A stretch of 64,000 bases of DNA. Origin: Acinetobacter wuhouensis. Lineage in GTDB: Bacteria > Pseudomonadota > Gammaproteobacteria > Pseudomonadales > Moraxellaceae. Positions within the stretch are counted from its first letter, which is position 1, and every line of letters begins with the position of its first letter. This document shows, piece after piece, positions 51,116-59,304 of the stretch. The notes under the pieces were generated by a model that was not told where the DNA came from, made no database searches, and saw only the letters and a list, made by a program, of their open reading frames with translations. The stretch spans positions 806,001 through 870,000 of the forward strand of contig NZ_CP031716.1 in NCBI RefSeq assembly GCF_001696605.3. The letters are read 5' to 3'. Position numbers and translations under genes: made by a program.

Positions 51116-52549
51116 ATGATAGACCTCAAACCCTCAATTAACTTCTGGCATGATTTAAAAAGTAACCAACGTGCAGGATTGTGGTTATTTCTAGGGTCGC
51201 GAAAGTCTTTACAAATTGTTCGACCGTCTATTCTCCAGTTAATTTTTTGGGGACTGTTGGGTGGCTGTGCCAACACTTTATTCAGTTGGTTGGTCGCAGG
51301 GGATGGTGGTGTTTTCAACCGTCAAGGTTTGGTTAGCTATGCGCTGTGGCCGTTTATTGCATTGATTGTTGGGATCTTCTTATCTCAACGAACCAATAAT
51401 CCGCGTTTGATGCTAGTACCAGCTTTGTTATGGTTAGTACTTGATACCCACATCATGCTGTTTCAATGTCTGATCCAATATCTCGGTGATCAAGACCTCT
51501 TACCCAATTTTCTTTATAGCTTTATTCCTATACTGTTTGTTGTCTTGTTTGTTTGGCAAAGCCTTGCTGTGGTTTGGGTTTTTGCACGTGAATTACAATG
51601 GCCGTGGTGGGAGCGTGCACTGATTCTTGTGGCGACATTCTTTACTTTATCTGTTTGGCAAGTTTCGATTAAAGAACAGCCGATTTGGAAAGTTGAAGAA
51701 GTTCCGCCAAGTATTACTGAAAACGCATTTTATGCCCAAGCGCCTTTACTCAATAAAGCTTTGGAACAAGTTCAATTTGGAGAATTTGCGCAAACCCATT
51801 GGTATTTCTTAGGTGTTGCAGGGGCAAGTTATCAAGATGTGTTTAAATTTGAAATTGATCGAATTAAAGAACAATTTGATACGCGTTTCGGTACTTTTGG
51901 GCGTTCTCTTGAATTGGTGAATAACCCTGAAAGTATTGATAAGACACCAATTGCATCTAAGACCAGTATTGATCTTGCCTTACGTCGTATTGGTCAGCAA
52001 ATGAATCGTGAGAGTGATGTGTTATTTTTATATATGACATCACATGGTTTGCCGAATCGTTTTGAGTTAGAAAATGAACCGATTGATTTGGATGATGTTG
52101 ATCCGAAATGGCTAAGAGATGCTTTAGACAAATCAGGCATTCGTTGGAAAGTGATCGTGATTTCTGCATGCTACTCAGGTAGTTTTGTATCCGCATTACA
52201 ATCTCCAGATACCTTGATCATTACAGCATCAGCTGCAGATCGTGCATCATTTGGCTGTTCAAATGAAGCGGATTATACTTATTTTGGTCGAGCTTTCTTC
52301 GATCAAGCAATGCGCGAACAAAGTACTTTAAAAGGTGCATTCCAAGAAGCTTCTGAAACTGTAGCAAAATGGGAAAGTGCGCAAGGTTTTGATCCTTCAG
52401 AACCACAATGGGTGATTGGTAAAAATATGGAAATGATGTTGCCTCAGTTGGAACAGCGTCTATTTCCGCAACAAGGTGTTGTGACCACCGCTCAATCTCA
52501 AAATATAAAGTTAGACGCTCCGCAGAATCAGCTTGTGAAGGCACCATAA
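51116..52549 (+). CDS. Membrane C13-family (legumain/caspase-like) peptidase
   Basis: A 477-residue protein. The N-terminal half (about 40-185) has five to six membrane helices. The C-terminal half is a C13 peptidase: His310 in LYMTSHGL and Cys352 in ISACYSGSF form the catalytic dyad. The position and order of the dyad match clan CD cysteine peptidases. Physiological role unknown; these peptidases are common in Acinetobacter and Pseudomonas inner membranes. Single gene. Confidence 0.85.
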   Translation: MIDLKPSINFWHDLKSNQRAGLWLFLGSRKSLQIVRPSILQLIFWGLLGGCANTLFSWLVAGDGGVFNRQGLVSYALWPFIALIVGIFLSQRTNNPRLMLVPALLWLVLDTHIMLFQCLIQYLGDQDLLPNFLYSFIPILFVVLFVWQSLAVVWVFARELQWPWWERALILVATFFTLSVWQVSIKEQPIWKVEEVPPSITENAFYAQAPLLNKALEQVQFGEFAQTHWYFLGVAGASYQDVFKFEIDRIKEQFDTRFGTFGRSLELVNNPESIDKTPIASKTSIDLALRRIGQQMNRESDVLFLYMTSHGLPNRFELENEPIDLDDVDPKWLRDALDKSGIRWKVIVISACYSGSFVSALQSPDTLIITASAADRASFGCSNEADYTYFGRAFFDQAMREQSTLKGAFQEASETVAKWESAQGFDPSEPQWVIGKNMEMMLPQLEQRLFPQQGVVTTAQSQNIKLDAPQNQLVKAP

Positions 52550-52762
52550 TTTAAAATGTGTGCTGAAATGAAGATCACATTGATCAGAGAGCTTGCAGTC
52601 ATTTTCGTTATGTTTTACTTATATCGAAATTTAACCTTTATCTTTTAATATCGATCTAAAGTTGTTATGCACTGTTGTCATGAAATTTAGATCTATGATC
52701 GTACTGAGAATAGATCATAGGATCATGATTGAAAAAAAATCTATTGAGGGAATAATCAAGAC

Positions 52763-53200
52763 ATGGAACTTTTGAGTAAAAATATCTGTTTTGACGGTGA
52801 ACAACGTATTTACCAATTACAGTCCACTCATTTAAAAGGGCTTACTAAATTTTCAGCGTATATTCCGCCTCAAGCTTTAAAAGGGCAAAAATGCCCTGCA
52901 TTATTTTATTTAGCAGGTTTAACCTGTACCGAAGAAACCTTTATTATCAAAGCACATGCGCAGCGTTTGGCTTCTCAATTGGGTCTGATTTTAATTGCAC
53001 CAGATACTTCACCGCGTGGTGAAAATGTGGCTCAAGGTGATTCTTGGGACTTAGGACAAGGTGCAGGTTTTTATCTCAATGCAACACAAGCACCGTGGGC
53101 TGAACATTTCCAAATGGAAAGCTTTATCACCAATGAATTATATCCTTTAGTGATTAAAGCGCTTACTATTCAATCTGATGCGATTGGTATATTTGGGCAT
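52763..53200 (+). pseudogene. fghA: S-formylglutathione hydrolase, 5' part of host gene (split)
   Basis: The first 146 codons of a host fghA: LFYLAGLTCTEETFI, APDTSPRGENV and DLGQGAGFYLNATQAPWAE are family signatures. It normally cleaves S-formylglutathione in formaldehyde detoxification. The frame reaches GIFGH and is then lost into foreign sequence (16 unrelated residues to the stop at 53246-53248). The missing half (SMGGHGAL...) is found at 59305-59703 in the matching phase, so joined they give a normal 278-residue enzyme. Confidence 0.9.
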
Positions 53201-53272
53201 TCAAAACAATGTTTTTTTGAAAATATGGAAAATATTTTAGTTTGTTGATTTTTATAAGTTTTAATAACTAAG

Positions 53273-53340
53273 TTAAAAATTCCATAAAAAAATCCATATT
53301 TCAGCAGAATAGATCAAATTTTCTTATTAAAAATTCCATA
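53273..53340 (+). repeat. 14-bp direct repeats at the left end of the element
   Basis: TTAAAAATTCCATA occurs at 53273-53286 and again at 53327-53340, 54 bp apart. An imperfect copy, AAATCCATA, lies between (53290-53298), and an inverted TATGGAA lies nearer the end (53224-53230). The arrangement resembles recombinase arm sites or iterons. The whole stretch 53201-53395 is otherwise very AT-rich and non-coding. Confidence 0.65.
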
Positions 53341-53395
53341 CTTTTTATATCCACGCTACTATATTCAGTAATTAAAATTATTGGAGTATTTATTC

Positions 53396-54226
53396 GTGGA
53401 AAGATTAGAAAGACATGCTTCATTTGGCGGTTGGCAGGAAGTATATAAGCACGAGTCGAAGGTATTGAAGTGTTCAATGAATTTTTCAATTTATATTCCA
53501 CCACATGATAATAATGAAAAACTCCCTGTAATTTATTGGCTTTCAGGTCTTACATGTAATGAACAAAACTTTATTACAAAAGCAGGAGCACAAAAATATG
53601 CCTCTGAACATAAAGTGATTATTGTTGCGCCTGACACGAGTCCAAGAGGTGAGGGGGTACCAGATGATGAAAATTACGATCTAGGTCAAGGCGCAGGCTT
53701 TTACTTGAACGCAACTCAACAGCCGTGGTTAGAAAATTATAGAATGTATGACTATATTCTCCATGAATTAAGAACCTTAATAGATAATAGTTTCCCGACA
53801 AATAAAGTTCAAAGCATTATGGGGCATAGTGCCGGTGGACATGGGGCATTAGTCATAGGGTTAAGAAATTCTGAGATCTATAAGAGTATTTCTGCTTTCT
53901 CTCCAATTGTTGCACCTTCTCAAGTTCCTTGGGGTCAAAAGGCATTTACTGCTTATCTTGGTACTGATCAGGCTTTATGGTCTGACTATGATGCTGTCGA
54001 GCTAATCAAATCCAGTTCCGTGAAGATGCCTATTTTAGTTGATCAAGGTAGTGAAGATGCTTTCCTAAAAGAACAGTTGAAGCCTGAAATCTTAGCAAAT
54101 GTCTGTAGAGAAAAAGACTATCCAGTTACTTTAAACATGAGAGATGGATATGATCATAGTTATTATTTTATAGCTAGTTTTATTGAAGATCATATTAAAT
54201 TTCATGTAAATAACATTAATCAATAA
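53396..54226 (+). CDS. fghA: S-formylglutathione hydrolase carried by the element
   Basis: A complete 276-residue esterase, starting at GTG 53396 with GGAG 9 bp upstream (TTG 53381 also in frame). The N-terminus ERLERHASFGGWQEVYKHES and the core SGLTCNEQNFITKAGAQKYA resemble enterobacterial FrmB more than the split host gene. Catalytic Ser145 lies in MGHSAGGHGA and the acid/His region is DGYDHSYYF. It would restore formaldehyde detoxification lost by the insertion. The serine region reads GHSAGG, not GHSMGG as in the host gene. Confidence 0.92.
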   Translation: MERLERHASFGGWQEVYKHESKVLKCSMNFSIYIPPHDNNEKLPVIYWLSGLTCNEQNFITKAGAQKYASEHKVIIVAPDTSPRGEGVPDDENYDLGQGAGFYLNATQQPWLENYRMYDYILHELRTLIDNSFPTNKVQSIMGHSAGGHGALVIGLRNSEIYKSISAFSPIVAPSQVPWGQKAFTAYLGTDQALWSDYDAVELIKSSSVKMPILVDQGSEDAFLKEQLKPEILANVCREKDYPVTLNMRDGYDHSYYFIASFIEDHIKFHVNNINQ

Positions 54227-54273
54227 TTAATTTTAAATAATTTAATTTTTAGTAGAAGATAAAGAGGGCGGGG

Positions 54274-54658
54274 ATGATCGATTTTTCAGCATTAGATAAT
54301 GATTTTTCACAAAAAGAAATTATAGATCCAATTGAAATTTTTAGGGAAATGCCGAAACCTCTTGGATTTAATGATCTATATAGTAGTCAGGCAGATGTAC
54401 TTAGGGATTGGTTCTTTAAACGAGAGAATAAAGATAATATTCTTAAACTCCACACTGGAGGAGGTAAAACTCTAGTTGGTTTACTGATTGCAAAATCAAT
54501 TTTAAATGAGTCTAAAAAACCTGTAGTATATTTATGTGTTAACAATCAATTGGTTGAGCAAACATTGGAAAAGGCTCGGATGATGAATTTTCCTGTATGC
54601 GAGTATATTAAAGGAGCACCTCTATCTAGAGATTTTCTAAATTCTAAATCAATAATGG
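54274..54658 (+). pseudogene. DEAD/DEAH-like helicase, 5' fragment
   Basis: The first 128 codons of a superfamily-2 helicase. The Q-like segment LYSSQADVLRDWFF and the Walker A loop HTGGGKTLVG are visible, then motif Ia-like VVYLCVNNQLVEQTLEKA. The frame runs into an IS3-family element after base 54658. It continues in phase at 55945 once the IS and one copy of the 4-bp target duplication are removed. It lies 47 bp after the element-borne fghA. Confidence 0.8.
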
Positions 54659-54746
54659 AGAGATGGATCCGTAAATTTGAACAACTCCTATAAGTGATAT
54701 TCTGCTCCTCAAATGATGTTATAAACATCAATATATGGAGTATTTT

Positions 54747-55052
54747 ATGGCACGTAGACCAAGAAGAAATCATTCAAATGATTTTAAAGCTAAGGTAGCA
54801 CTTGCTGCGATTAAAGCAGAAAAAACACTTGCTGAATTGAGTGCTGAGTTTGATGTTCATCAAAACCAAATTATTGACTGGAAAAATCAATTGATCTCAG
54901 CTTCCTCGCAAGCTTTCGATCAATCAAAAGCTCCAACAGAACCACCCATCGATCTAAAAAAACTACATGCAAAAATCGGTGAGCAGGCATTAGAAATTGA
55001 TTTTTTAGAAGGTGTGTTGAAGAAACTGGGCCGCTTCAACCACAAAAGTTAA
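54747..55052 (+). CDS. IS3-family transposase OrfA (IS-A)
   Basis: A 101-residue DNA-binding part of an IS3-family transposase. The helix-turn-helix is in KAEKTLAELSAEFDVHQNQI, followed by a leucine-zipper-like helix LHAKIGEQALEIDFLEGVL. An in-frame ATG at 54735 would add four residues. OrfB lies in the -1 frame, so a programmed frameshift near the end of this ORF is expected. Confidence 0.85.
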   Translation: MARRPRRNHSNDFKAKVALAAIKAEKTLAELSAEFDVHQNQIIDWKNQLISASSQAFDQSKAPTEPPIDLKKLHAKIGEQALEIDFLEGVLKKLGRFNHKS

Positions 55053-55879
55053 TCGACGACTCACTTCAGATTTCAGTATCTAAGCAAGCTAAGCTGCTGA
55101 AAGTCTCCCGTGGTTGTTATTACTATCGCCCAAAACCTGTGAGTGCATCAGATCTGAAGCTGATGCGATGTATTGATGAATTACATATGCAATATCCTTT
55201 TGCAGGCAGTCGTATGATGCGTGATTTGTTGAATCGTCAAGGACATCATATAGGACGACGTCATACACGTACTTTAATGAAGAAAATGGGTATTCAGGCG
55301 TTATATTGCAAACCAAATTTAAGCCAGGCTAATCAAGCTCACCGTAAATATCCATATCTGCTCAAAGGGTTGGCTATTCAGCGCAGTAATCAAGTGTGGT
55401 CTACGGATATAACGTATATCCCTATGGCAAAAGGCTTTGTTTATTTATGTGCTGTGATTGATTGGCATAGCCGCAAGGTACTTGCGCATAGGGTATCGAT
55501 TAGTATGGAGGTGGATTTTTGTATTTCGGCTTTAAATGAAGCGATTGAAAAATATGGTCGACCTGAAATATTTAATACAGACCAAGGCAGCCAGTTTACC
55601 AGTGATGCATTTATTGATGTATTGAAATCAAATGGCATTCAAATCAGTATGGATGGTAAAGGTCGATGGGTAGATAATGTGATGGTTGAACGATTATGGC
55701 GGAGCGTTAAATATGAAGAGGTGTATCTCAAAGCTTATAGCAGTGTCACAGATGCGAAAAAGCAATTAAGTGCATATTTTGAGTTTTATAATTTGAAACG
55801 ACCTCATTCGAGTCTAGACAAAATGACACCAAATGAGTTTTACTATGATCAGCTACCCCAACAAAACAAGGTGGCTTAA
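55043..55879 (+). CDS. IS3-family transposase OrfB, DDE catalytic part (IS-A)
   Basis: The integrase-core half of the transposase. The first Asp is in VWSTDITYIP, the second in FNTDQGSQFTSD, and the Glu in MVERLWRSVKYEEVY. The frame is open upstream of the GTG at 55139, back into the end of orfA, as expected for an OrfAB fusion made by -1 frameshifting. The C-terminus RPHSSLDKMTPNEFYY is typical. Confidence 0.85.
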   Translation, partial: QKLIDDSLQISVSKQAKLLKVSRGCYYYRPKPVSASDLKLMRCIDELHMQYPFAGSRMMRDLLNRQGHHIGRRHTRTLMKKMGIQALYCKPNLSQANQAHRKYPYLLKGLAIQRSNQVWSTDITYIPMAKGFVYLCAVIDWHSRKVLAHRVSISMEVDFCISALNEAIEKYGRPEIFNTDQGSQFTSDAFIDVLKSNGIQISMDGKGRWVDNVMVERLWRSVKYEEVYLKAYSSVTDAKKQLSAYFEFYNLKRPHSSLDKMTPNEFYYDQLPQQNKVA

Positions 55880-55944
55880 CTAGAGCGGAATATCACTTAT
55901 AAATACGCTTTTAGTTGTTCAAACAAGTGGGACCACCTCTATGG

Positions 55945-56850
55945 TATGTAATTATAATTGTTTGTTTAATGGTAAAAGTAAGTTTGGTGTTAAAGGTGTA
56001 ACTCGTGATTTTGTTAATTTGGGAGGGATAATACTTGATGATGCGCACAGTGCTTTTTCTATCATAAGAGATGTATATACTTTAAGTATTGATAAAATCA
56101 AAAATAATGAACTATATATTAAATTTGTAGAGCTATTTTATAATGCTTTTGAAAAGATAGATAAAATAGTGACATTCGAAGAGATGGTGTCAGGTCAAGA
56201 TACATCAAATGTACTGGAAATACCTTACTGGGATTGGCTTGATAAATATACTCTTTTAGTATCTGATTTGAGTAAAAATTTCTCAAATGAATTTGCATGG
56301 AGCTTAATTAGGGATAATTTAAAGTATTGCCACGTACTTATAAGCCATAATGCGATTACAATTACACCTATTTTACCAATATTAGAAAGTTTTCCATCTT
56401 TTAGTGAATGTTCTAGAAGAGTTTTTATGTCTGCTACAATTGCAGATGATAGTGAACTTATAAGAAGTTTTGATGTAAGCAAGCAATCTATTGAATCAGT
56501 CATTAAAAATAGATCTTTAGCTGGTATTGGGGAAAGAATGATTTTCATGCCAGATGAAATTCTACCAGAAACGATAAATCGACTTTTTAGTAAAGCCCAG
56601 ACTAGAAAAGTCGGTTGTTTAGTTTTAACACCATCTGATGTAAAAGCTGAAAAATGGAGTGACTATGGTTATGTTCTTAATAAAGATAATATCAATCAAG
56701 GTATAGAGGCACTAATTAAGAGGGAGGCAGATAAACCAATCATATTATCAAATAGATATGACGGTATTGATCTAGCTGGTGATTCTTGTAGATTACTTAT
56801 TTTAGATGGATTACCTATTGGAACCTCCTCTTATGAAATTTTCAGAAGCA
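55945..56850 (+). pseudogene. DEAD/DEAH-like helicase, central fragment
   Basis: Continuation of the helicase after IS-A (VCNYNCLFNGKSKFG...). Walker B is the variant IILDDAH (DDAH box), motif III is VFMSATIAD, and the second RecA-like domain begins near GCLVLTPSDVKAEKW with DGIDLAGDSCRLLILDGLP close to motif V/VI. At 56851 the frame enters the second IS, so the C-terminal end (including the arginine finger) is lost. At least 430 codons remain. Families of this kind often occur in defence or maintenance modules, but I cannot name a system. Confidence 0.75.
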
Positions 56851-56923
56851 TGATCCTAGACAAAATAATGGACAGCACGTCCCTCTAAAGATAACGTAAC
56901 TTTAATCTTTGGAGATTCAAGAA

Positions 56924-57217
56924 ATGGCTAAACGTTTTAGTCCCGAATTTAAACAGCAAGCGATTGATTATGCACTTTCAAACTCACACGAGTCTGTAGC
57001 TGCAATCGCCCAGAAATTAGGTGTGGGTTATTCAACATTAGATAAATGGATTCGTGAAACCAATCCGGCAGGTTCAAGCAAACGTCAACTTTCACCAGAA
57101 CAACAGCGGATCGTGGAATTAGAGAAAGAAGTCAAACAGCTCAAGGAAGCCAATGACATCTTAAAAAAAGCGCATGTGTACTTTCTAACAGATCATGCCA
57201 AGAAAAGTACACGGTAA
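56924..57217 (+). CDS. IS3-family transposase OrfA (IS-B)
   Basis: A 97-residue DNA-binding part with helix-turn-helix SVAAIAQKLGVGYSTLDKWI and leucine-zipper region IVELEKEVKQLKEANDILKK. A slippery A-rich run (TTAAAAAAAGC, 57161-57171) before the end is a classic -1 frameshift site leading into OrfB. An in-frame start at 56909 would add five residues. Confidence 0.88.
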   Translation: MAKRFSPEFKQQAIDYALSNSHESVAAIAQKLGVGYSTLDKWIRETNPAGSSKRQLSPEQQRIVELEKEVKQLKEANDILKKAHVYFLTDHAKKSTR

Positions 57218-57231
57218 TTCAAGATCTAGAT

Positions 57232-58083
57232 ATGAATGAAGTCACCGTATCTTCTGCCTGTAAATACCTAGGTGTCAGCACTTCAGGCTATTATGCCTGG
57301 CGAAAACGTCAAGCCAATACGGCACAGAAATATAATGACTTAAAAGCCGTATATTGGCAGCATCATGCACGATTGGGTGCACCTTCATTAGTACATGACA
57401 TGCATGATTTAGGTTACAACATGAGCGAACGTACTATTGGAAGGATGCTAAAAAAGCTTGGTTTACGTAGCAGGATTGCGCGTAAATACAAGCATACGAC
57501 TGATTCAACCCATCGTTTGCCTACAGCACCCAACTTGTTGGATCGCCAATTTACAGTTACTCAGCCTAATAAAGTCTGGACAACAGACATTACCTATATC
57601 CGCACTAAAGAAGGTTGGTTGTATTTATGTGTGATGCTAGATTTATTTAGCCGTCGTATCGTGGGGTGGCAAACCAGCCATCGAATAGACCGCCAGTTGG
57701 TGTGTGATACGTTTAACTATGCAATGGCTCGTCAGGGTTATCCAACTGGTGTTATGGTTCATTCGGACCAAGGCTCACAGTACTGTAGTCGTGATTTTAG
57801 AGCGCTGTTACTGAAAAATGATTGTACTCAGAGTATGTCTAGACGTGGAAACTGTTGGGATAATGCAGTGACTGAAAGCTTCTTTCATACATTAAAAGGT
57901 CATGTGGTACATGGCAGTGTGTTTTCGACTCGAAAAGAGGCGAATGCGGTCTTGTTTGATTATATTGAGATTTATTACAATCGGGTCAGAAGGCATTCTG
58001 CAAACGGCTGGTTAAGTCCAGAAGCCTTTGAACAGAAATATTTCAAGAATTTAGAGGGATCGATTGTCCACGATACTGTCTAG
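57232..58083 (+). CDS. IS3-family transposase OrfB, DDE catalytic part (IS-B)
   Basis: A 283-residue integrase-core protein in the -1 frame relative to OrfA. Catalytic residues lie in VWTTDITYIR, MVHSDQGSQYCSRDF and AVTESFFHTLKG (D, D, E). The C-terminus YNRVRRHSANGWLSPEAFEQ is typical of the family. It should be made as a fusion with OrfA. Confidence 0.9.
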   Translation: MNEVTVSSACKYLGVSTSGYYAWRKRQANTAQKYNDLKAVYWQHHARLGAPSLVHDMHDLGYNMSERTIGRMLKKLGLRSRIARKYKHTTDSTHRLPTAPNLLDRQFTVTQPNKVWTTDITYIRTKEGWLYLCVMLDLFSRRIVGWQTSHRIDRQLVCDTFNYAMARQGYPTGVMVHSDQGSQYCSRDFRALLLKNDCTQSMSRRGNCWDNAVTESFFHTLKGHVVHGSVFSTRKEANAVLFDYIEIYYNRVRRHSANGWLSPEAFEQKYFKNLEGSIVHDTV

Positions 58084-58088
58084 GATCA

Positions 58089-59206
58089 ATCAATTTAGTC
58101 AGTGCTTGTCTGGCTGCATTACCTCTATGTATTGAAGACTTTATTTCTTTTGAAAATAATTGAAGATTACGATCCTCAATTTCTTTGATGGATGTGTAGT
58201 ATGGGTTTCCATGTTTAGTAAGAAAGACGTAATTTTCATCTTTAACTTTATAAAGGCTCTGTGATGCTCTTTTCTTCCAAGATTCAGAGCTTAAATATTG
58301 ATCTATATCTTTGATTAACCATGCTGGTACTTTTAAATTGTGTTCATAGCCACCCTTAGTATCAATAATTGATTTTCCGCCTATTCGAATGCTGTAGGTA
58401 TCATCAGTACTATTCAGCATTTGTTTAGTAAGTAACTCTTTTATATGAAATGCTCTTAACGTACAGATAGTTTGTAATCTTGCCCCAGTGTATAGAGCTA
58501 TATAGCAAATAAGTTGAAAATCTCTAGAAGCATATTGTTCTAAATATTGAAGAAAAATTTGCTGTTCAATCGTAGAAAGTGGGTGAAGTCTTCCACCATC
58601 GATAATTTCATTTCCATATCGAGGATTTGGACTATGCCGAATTTTCAGATTTGAACTATTCACCTGTTTTGTATAAATTTCACCTGAAGAAGTAATGCAT
58701 GACACATAGGTTTTAATTTTTTCATATGGTCGATTCTTTAATTCATCAGGGGTAAATACATTTTCTGCAATTAAGAAATCATAAAAACGTAAAATTCTAT
58801 TCATCCGTTGACGAGCAGTGCTTGGTGAAATTAAACCAAGTCTTATCCTTTGCAAAAGTGATGTATGGAATAGATAAGTCACTCTTTTTTCAGGCTTAGG
58901 AGGGAGGTGCAAGATATCTAATTCATTTTCCTCTAAGAATCTTAAAAAATCTATTAAGTCTGATGCAACAGACTCTAATAGAGCAGTGCTTTTTTTCTCA
59001 TCGATGAGTAAGTGATTGAAATAATTTGAAGATAGATGCCATACAGTATTGTCACTTTTGATCAATGATGGAAATCTTGGGCAATAGATACTTTCCATTT
59101 GGTCAAAGCTATTTGTTATGGAGTCAAAATAGGTTGGACGATATTCTTTTATAAAATTTATATGGGCTTTAGATTTAGAAAAATACGGCTCTAATTTTTT
59201 GCTCAT
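58089..59206 (-). pseudogene. Tyrosine recombinase of the element, 3'-truncated
   Basis: About 372 residues from the start at 59206. It has an N-terminal core-binding domain and the start of the catalytic domain (ALYTGARLQTICTL with the first Arg). A beta-hairpin lysine region (DTKGGYEHNLKVP) follows. The H-x-x-R box and the catalytic Tyr are missing because IS-B cuts the gene at 58088, so it is probably inactive. It reads from the right end inward; the gap to the junction is about 98 bp. Confidence 0.82.
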
Positions 59207-59248
59207 GTTTACCCACTCACTAAATAGTATCTATTTACAACATGCTAT

Positions 59249-59258
59249 AAATTCCATA
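59249..59258 (+). repeat. AAATTCCATA motif near the right end of the element
   Basis: The same 10-mer as in the left-end repeats (53277-53286, 53331-53340), here 46 bp inside the right junction and between the recombinase start and the end. It has the same orientation as the left copies. Confidence 0.55.
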
Positions 59259-59304
59259 TAGTTTTTACAGCACGTTGAAGAAGCATACTACACAAAGTAC
59301 ATTG

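Larger units (their letters stand above)
54659..55940 (+). mobile_element. IS3-family insertion sequence (IS-A) in the helicase gene
   Basis: 1282 bp flanked by a direct repeat ATGG (54655-54658 and 55941-55944). Ends are inverted: AGAG-TGG--CC-----TTTGAACAACT, 20 of 28 positions identical. A second inverted block TATAAGTGATATTCYGCTC lies further in. Two overlapping frames encode orfA and orfB. Deleting the IS and one ATGG restores an open helicase frame (SIM-VCNYN), which supports these boundaries. Confidence 0.8.
56851..58088 (+). mobile_element. IS3-family insertion sequence (IS-B), IS3-group ends
   Basis: 1238 bp. Ends are inverted: TGATCCTAGACA--AT--TGGACA----(G/A)TCCCTCTAAA, starting TG and ending CA, like classical IS3. 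No direct target duplication: GCA before, ATC after. Size and end sequence are similar to the IS1236 type of Acinetobacter, but identity is not proven. The left neighbour is the helicase 3' cut and the right neighbour the recombinase 3' cut. Confidence 0.85.
53201..59304. mobile_element. Integrative element inserted in fghA, carrying its own fghA
   Basis: About 6.1 kb that interrupts the host fghA exactly before or in the catalytic serine codon (AGT, 59305). Content: left-end repeats, a complete second fghA, a DEAD/DEAH-like helicase (broken), and a tyrosine recombinase (broken) reading inward from the right end. Two IS3-family elements sit inside. The junction can be shifted by a few bases (TC at 53201-53202 could also belong to the host). 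Target-site loss or duplication is at most a few bases, as expected for a tyrosine recombinase. Confidence 0.8.

Noticed and set aside
53201..53248. A simple frameshift or assembly error at the end of the first fghA fragment
   Set aside because: The correct continuation is found 6.1 kb away in phase, with recombinase and IS genes in between, so a real insertion explains it better.
54695..55895. IS-A boundaries at TGATATTC...GAATATCA (1201 bp)
   Set aside because: No target duplication and no restored helicase frame with those ends; the ATGG-flanked 1282-bp version restores the frame exactly.
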